Source: Planococcus maritimus (GTDB taxonomy: Bacteria > Bacillota > Bacilli > Bacillales_A > Planococcaceae). From it: DNA of 64,000 nt. Numbering within the stretch: the first letter of the stretch is position 1; the number at the start of each line of letters is the position of its first letter. The stretch covers positions 282,001 through 346,000 of the forward strand of contig NZ_CP016538.2 of the NCBI RefSeq assembly GCF_001687625.2, given 5' to 3'. Positions 61,074 through 64,000 of this stretch are shown one piece after another. The position numbers were made by a program, and so were the translations under genes. The notes beneath the pieces were generated by a model that ran no database searches, had not been told where the DNA came from, and saw nothing but the letters and a program-made list of their open reading frames with translations.

Positions 61074-62000
61074 ATGAGAATGTTAATGGTAGGAGCAGGG
61101 GGCATCGGAGGTTATTTCGGTGCGCGTTTACTGGAAAAAGGAGAAGACGTCACCTTTCTGGTTAGGGAAGGACGCAAACAAAAGATTGAAGAAGAAGGTT
61201 TGCGCGTCAATAGCCGGCACGGAGATCTCCATCTCCAGCCGGCTCTATTAACGAAAACGATGCAAGCCGAGCCGTTCGACCTGATTCTTTTATCAACCAA
61301 AGCGTATCAGCTGGAACAAGCCATCGAAGACATCCGCCCATTTGTCGGCGAGCAGACAATGGTGTTGCCGCTATTAAATGGCATCGCGCATATTGAACAA
61401 CTCGTTTCTGCATTCGGCGAAGAAGCAGTGATCGGCGGCTTATGCTTTATTGAAACGACCATCGGGGAAGACGGGTCGATTGTCCAGACGAGCCCGATTC
61501 ACCAATTGGTCTACGGGGAACGCAGCGGCGAGCGGACAGCGCGCATCGACAAACTTAAGTCGCATTTTGACGGCACGAAAGCGGAATTTGTCTTGAGCGA
61601 TAACATTGATCAAGACATGTGGCATAAATACATGTTCATCACGGCGATGTCTGGCATCACTTCTCTTATGGAATCGCCAATCGGCCCGATCCGTAAGCTT
61701 TCATCGGGGCAAATGGCGATCCGGTCGCTGCTCGACGAACTCGAAGCGGTGATGACCGCGATTGATGCTCCTATCAAAACAGGCATCTCGTCTATCCAGT
61801 TCGACAAAATGAACAGCATGGACGATAGCATGAAATCATCGATGCAGCGAGATATGGAAAAAGGCCAGGGCATCGAAGCAGACCATCTGCAAGGACATCT
61901 CATCGACAAAGCACAGCAAGTCGAAATCCCAGTACCCGTGCTGGAGACGGTATATACAAAATTGAAGTTATATGAAGCAAATAAAGACAAGCAAGAATAA
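61074..62000 (+). CDS. panE: Ketopantoate (2-dehydropantoate) reductase family protein
   Basis: A 308-residue PanE/ApbA-type NADPH reductase: VGAGGIGGYFGARL at residues 5-18 is the cofactor motif, LLSTKAYQLEQA and PLLNGIAHIEQL follow, and the catalytic Lys is in DMWHKYMFITAMSG. PanE makes pantoate for CoA synthesis; in a catabolic operon a paralogue may reduce another 2-keto acid. The start follows AAAAGGACG. 15 nt after the MBL gene; end of the operon, with no clear terminator before cstA. Confidence 0.82.
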   Translation: MRMLMVGAGGIGGYFGARLLEKGEDVTFLVREGRKQKIEEEGLRVNSRHGDLHLQPALLTKTMQAEPFDLILLSTKAYQLEQAIEDIRPFVGEQTMVLPLLNGIAHIEQLVSAFGEEAVIGGLCFIETTIGEDGSIVQTSPIHQLVYGERSGERTARIDKLKSHFDGTKAEFVLSDNIDQDMWHKYMFITAMSGITSLMESPIGPIRKLSSGQMAIRSLLDELEAVMTAIDAPIKTGISSIQFDKMNSMDDSMKSSMQRDMEKGQGIEADHLQGHLIDKAQQVEIPVPVLETVYTKLKLYEANKDKQE

Positions 62001-62087
62001 AAAAACAGGACATTTGCAATAGCGTGGCAAAATCTTTTGTTCAACAAGATATGCAGGATTTTCAAAAAACAAAGGGAGTTGGGGAAT

Positions 62088-63830
62088 GTGAATGCAATTG
62101 CTTTAGCTGCTATCGGGTTGTTTATATTCGTTCTCGGATACCGCTTTTATTCCAAGTACATAGCAGAAAAAATTTTCAAGCTGGACCCGAATTACGTCAC
62201 GCCGGCCCACCGTTACAAAGATGGTGTCGACTTTGTCCCGACCAATAAGTTCGTCCTGTGGGGACATCATTTCACATCCGTTGCAGGAGCTGCGCCGATT
62301 CTAGGCCCGGCCATCGCTGTTTATTGGGGCTGGCTGCCGGCCGTCCTGTGGGTTGTTTTCGGTACAGTTTTTGCAGCGGGCGTCCATGATTTCGGAACAC
62401 TGGCACTGTCAGTCCGTAACAAAGGGCAATCTGTCGGTACGCTTGCTCACCGTTTGATCGGCCAGCGCGGGAAGGTTTTGTTCTTATTCATCATCTTAAT
62501 CCTAGTGCTCATGGTCAATGCGGTATTTGCCTGGGTCATTGCGAATTTGTTCATCTCGTACCCTGCAAGCGTCATTCCGGTGTTCATCCAGATTCCATTG
62601 GCGATTTGGATCGGCTATGCAGCTTATAAACGAAACATGAAAATGTTGATCCCTTCTGTGATAGCGCTTGCAATCATGTACGGGACAGCGGTTATTTCCA
62701 GCCAAGTGAATTTCCTGCAAATTGACCTGGTCCGCTATATGGGCGGGGAAGAAGGCGCTGGGCTGTTCGGTCTTGGGGCGATTTCCAGCGCATTCTTCAT
62801 CTGGATCGTCGTATTGATGATTTATGTCTATATCGCTTCTACCTTGCCGGTTTGGAAACTTCTCCAGCCGCGTGATTTCATCAACTCGCACCAATTGATC
62901 GTCGGTCTGGCGATCTTGTATTTGGGTCTCTTGTTCACCAATCCTGAAATTACCGCACCGGCGACCAACCCGGGGGCGGATGTTTCCTGGTTCCCACTGC
63001 TTTTCATCACCATTGCTTGTGGGGCAATTTCCGGTTTCCATGGCCTCGTGTCATCAGGTACGTCTTCGAAGCAATTGGATAAAGAAACCGATGCCCGCTT
63101 TGTCGGGTACTTGGGAGCGGTTGGTGAAGGCGTGCTCGCCTTGATTTCGATCATCGCCGTCATCACTTTGTTCCCTGACCGTGCAGCATTCAGTGCTTCT
63201 TACAGCAGTTTTGCCGACGCAAGCGGCGCTGGCCTCGGAAACTTTATCGAAGGAGCAACGGTTCTTGCATCCGGATTGATGATTCCGGGATCGGTCGCTT
63301 CGACGATCGTGTCGATCATCGTCGTTTCTTTCGCTGCTACGACTCTTGATACTTCGGTTCGCCTTATGCGCTACATCATTTCGGAGCTCGGTGTCGAATA
63401 CAAAGTGCCGCAGCTCGAGAAAAAGCATGTCGCGACTTCGATTGCGGTGCTTTCAAGTATGGCGCTCGTTATTTTGCCGGAAGGGCCGAACGGATTCGGA
63501 TCGGGTGGCTACCTCTTATGGCCACTGTTCGGGACCTCGAACCAGTTATTAGCTGGCATCAGCTTGCTGCTGATTTCGATCTGGCTGCGCAAGCTCGGAA
63601 GAAATTACATGATTACCATTATTCCAATGGTGTTCTTGATGTTCATGACCTTATGGGCGATGTTCCAGCAAGTGTTCTTGCAATGGGCTTGGTACAACGA
63701 AGGATCGAATACCTTGCTGTTCGTCTTCGGGGCCATTATTTTCGTCTTTACCTTGTGGATCATCTTGACCGCTGCACAGGCGCTCATGAGCAAATCAAAT
63801 CCTGGATTTTCAGACGAAGATTTGAAATAA
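62088..63830 (+). CDS. cstA: Carbon starvation protein CstA (peptide/pyruvate transporter)
   Basis: A 580-residue polytopic membrane protein with about 15-16 helices. It carries the CstA signatures: the RYKDGVDFVPTNKFVLWGHHF segment, split here by KDG, then VHDFGTLALSVRN and GFHGLVSSGTSSKQL. Family members import peptides or pyruvate under carbon shortage. The start is a GTG at 62088 behind AAGGGAG; the frame extends upstream without a better site. The next gene starts 120 nt on after a terminator. Confidence 0.92.
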   Translation: MNAIALAAIGLFIFVLGYRFYSKYIAEKIFKLDPNYVTPAHRYKDGVDFVPTNKFVLWGHHFTSVAGAAPILGPAIAVYWGWLPAVLWVVFGTVFAAGVHDFGTLALSVRNKGQSVGTLAHRLIGQRGKVLFLFIILILVLMVNAVFAWVIANLFISYPASVIPVFIQIPLAIWIGYAAYKRNMKMLIPSVIALAIMYGTAVISSQVNFLQIDLVRYMGGEEGAGLFGLGAISSAFFIWIVVLMIYVYIASTLPVWKLLQPRDFINSHQLIVGLAILYLGLLFTNPEITAPATNPGADVSWFPLLFITIACGAISGFHGLVSSGTSSKQLDKETDARFVGYLGAVGEGVLALISIIAVITLFPDRAAFSASYSSFADASGAGLGNFIEGATVLASGLMIPGSVASTIVSIIVVSFAATTLDTSVRLMRYIISELGVEYKVPQLEKKHVATSIAVLSSMALVILPEGPNGFGSGGYLLWPLFGTSNQLLAGISLLLISIWLRKLGRNYMITIIPMVFLMFMTLWAMFQQVFLQWAWYNEGSNTLLFVFGAIIFVFTLWIILTAAQALMSKSNPGFSDEDLK

Positions 63831-63898
63831 TGAATTGACAGAAAGTTTCATGAAATTTGCTGCTAATGAAACGTTTATTGCTCATAGTAGGAAATGCC

Positions 63899-63932
63899 AA
63901 GGGATCATCTCGATGATCCCTTGTACTTTTTT
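63899..63932 (+). terminator. cstA terminator
   Basis: AAGGGATCAT / ATGATCCCTT with loop CTCG, then GTAC and T6. Confidence 0.82.
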
Positions 63933-63949
63933 CAGGAAGAGGTGTCACT

Positions 63950-64000
63950 ATGCCGATCGGCGACAAACTGAAAAAACTAATCGACTGGTACGAGGCTGTC
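63950..64000 (+). CDS. Start of an unknown gene downstream of cstA (partial)
   Basis: An ATG behind GGAAGAGGTG opens a frame that runs off the window after 17 residues (MPIGDKLKKLIDWYEAV). In many bacteria cstA is followed by a small YbdD-like gene, but these few residues do not show it. Confidence 0.5.
   Translation, partial: MPIGDKLKKLIDWYEAV

Noticed and set aside
62502-63041. 179-codon minus-strand frame inside cstA
   Set aside because: Opposite the conserved transporter frame and very rich in Asp, Arg and Asn without motifs; a shadow.

Overview
The window looks like chromosomal DNA of a low-to-mid GC Gram-positive bacterium of the Planococcaceae (Planococcus or Planomicrobium-like). 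Reasons: strong AGGAGG-type ribosome binding sites, TTG and GTG starts, intrinsic terminators after most units, Bacillus-type regulatory sites (PerR, Fur, LexA, WalR, CcpA and SigB motifs, a purine riboswitch) and many genes whose closest recognisable relatives are Bacillus genes (ykvR, ykvI, yflT, yhfI, ypsA, glgBCDAP, xpt-pbuX, coaW). This placement comes from protein and motif recognition only. I saw no rRNA, tRNA, CRISPR array, transposase or phage genes.

Layout. 0-5 kb: tail of an unknown gene; fetAB iron-export ABC transporter behind Fur-like boxes and a perfect PerR box; a dispersed repeat; a saccharopine-dehydrogenase-like oxidoreductase; an intracellular subtilisin behind a perfect LexA box. 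5-15 kb: coaW, a nitroreductase, cgoX/hemY, a LysM-NlpC/P60 wall hydrolase with a WalR box, an acyl-CoA ligase with a thioesterase, a 23-residue-repeat protein, and fhs. 15-30 kb: a DUF4139 protein, a tspO gene with a nonsense codon, two proline dehydrogenases, riboswitch-xpt-pbuX, an esterase, a degenerate M50 protease-like membrane protein, a ring-cleaving dioxygenase, a permease-like protein, formamidase, shikimate kinase, a 6-phosphogluconolactonase-like protein and a Sco protein with a small partner.

30-40 kb is the glycogen operon glgB-glgC-glgD-glgA-glgP, tightly overlapping, followed by an SDR that lacks its catalytic lysine and by a secreted ComEC-like hydrolase with a helix-hairpin-helix tail plus DUF3006. 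41-56 kb mixes ykvR, ykvI, yflT (SigB promoter), yhfI, a luciferase-like monooxygenase, an NCS2 permease, pepF, a 665-base stretch without a gene that carries a perfect SigB promoter and a terminator, an ATP-grasp enzyme, several small unknown proteins, a second large repeat copy between duplicated terminators, a mini-catalase with a SigB promoter, a BCCT transporter and ypsA. 56-64 kb is a lipid-catabolism-like operon behind a perfect CRE site. Its first two genes (SDR and acyl-CoA dehydrogenase) each carry a one-base frameshift. It continues with a quinone oxidoreductase, an MBL hydrolase and a ketopantoate reductase, followed by cstA.

The strongest leads for something undescribed are: (1) a repeat family that sits between convergent genes and is flanked on both sides by copies of the same terminator hairpin; (2) a SigB-driven transcript of about 430 nt in an otherwise empty region; (3) SOS (LexA) control of an intracellular subtilisin; (4) PerR control of the FetAB iron exporter.
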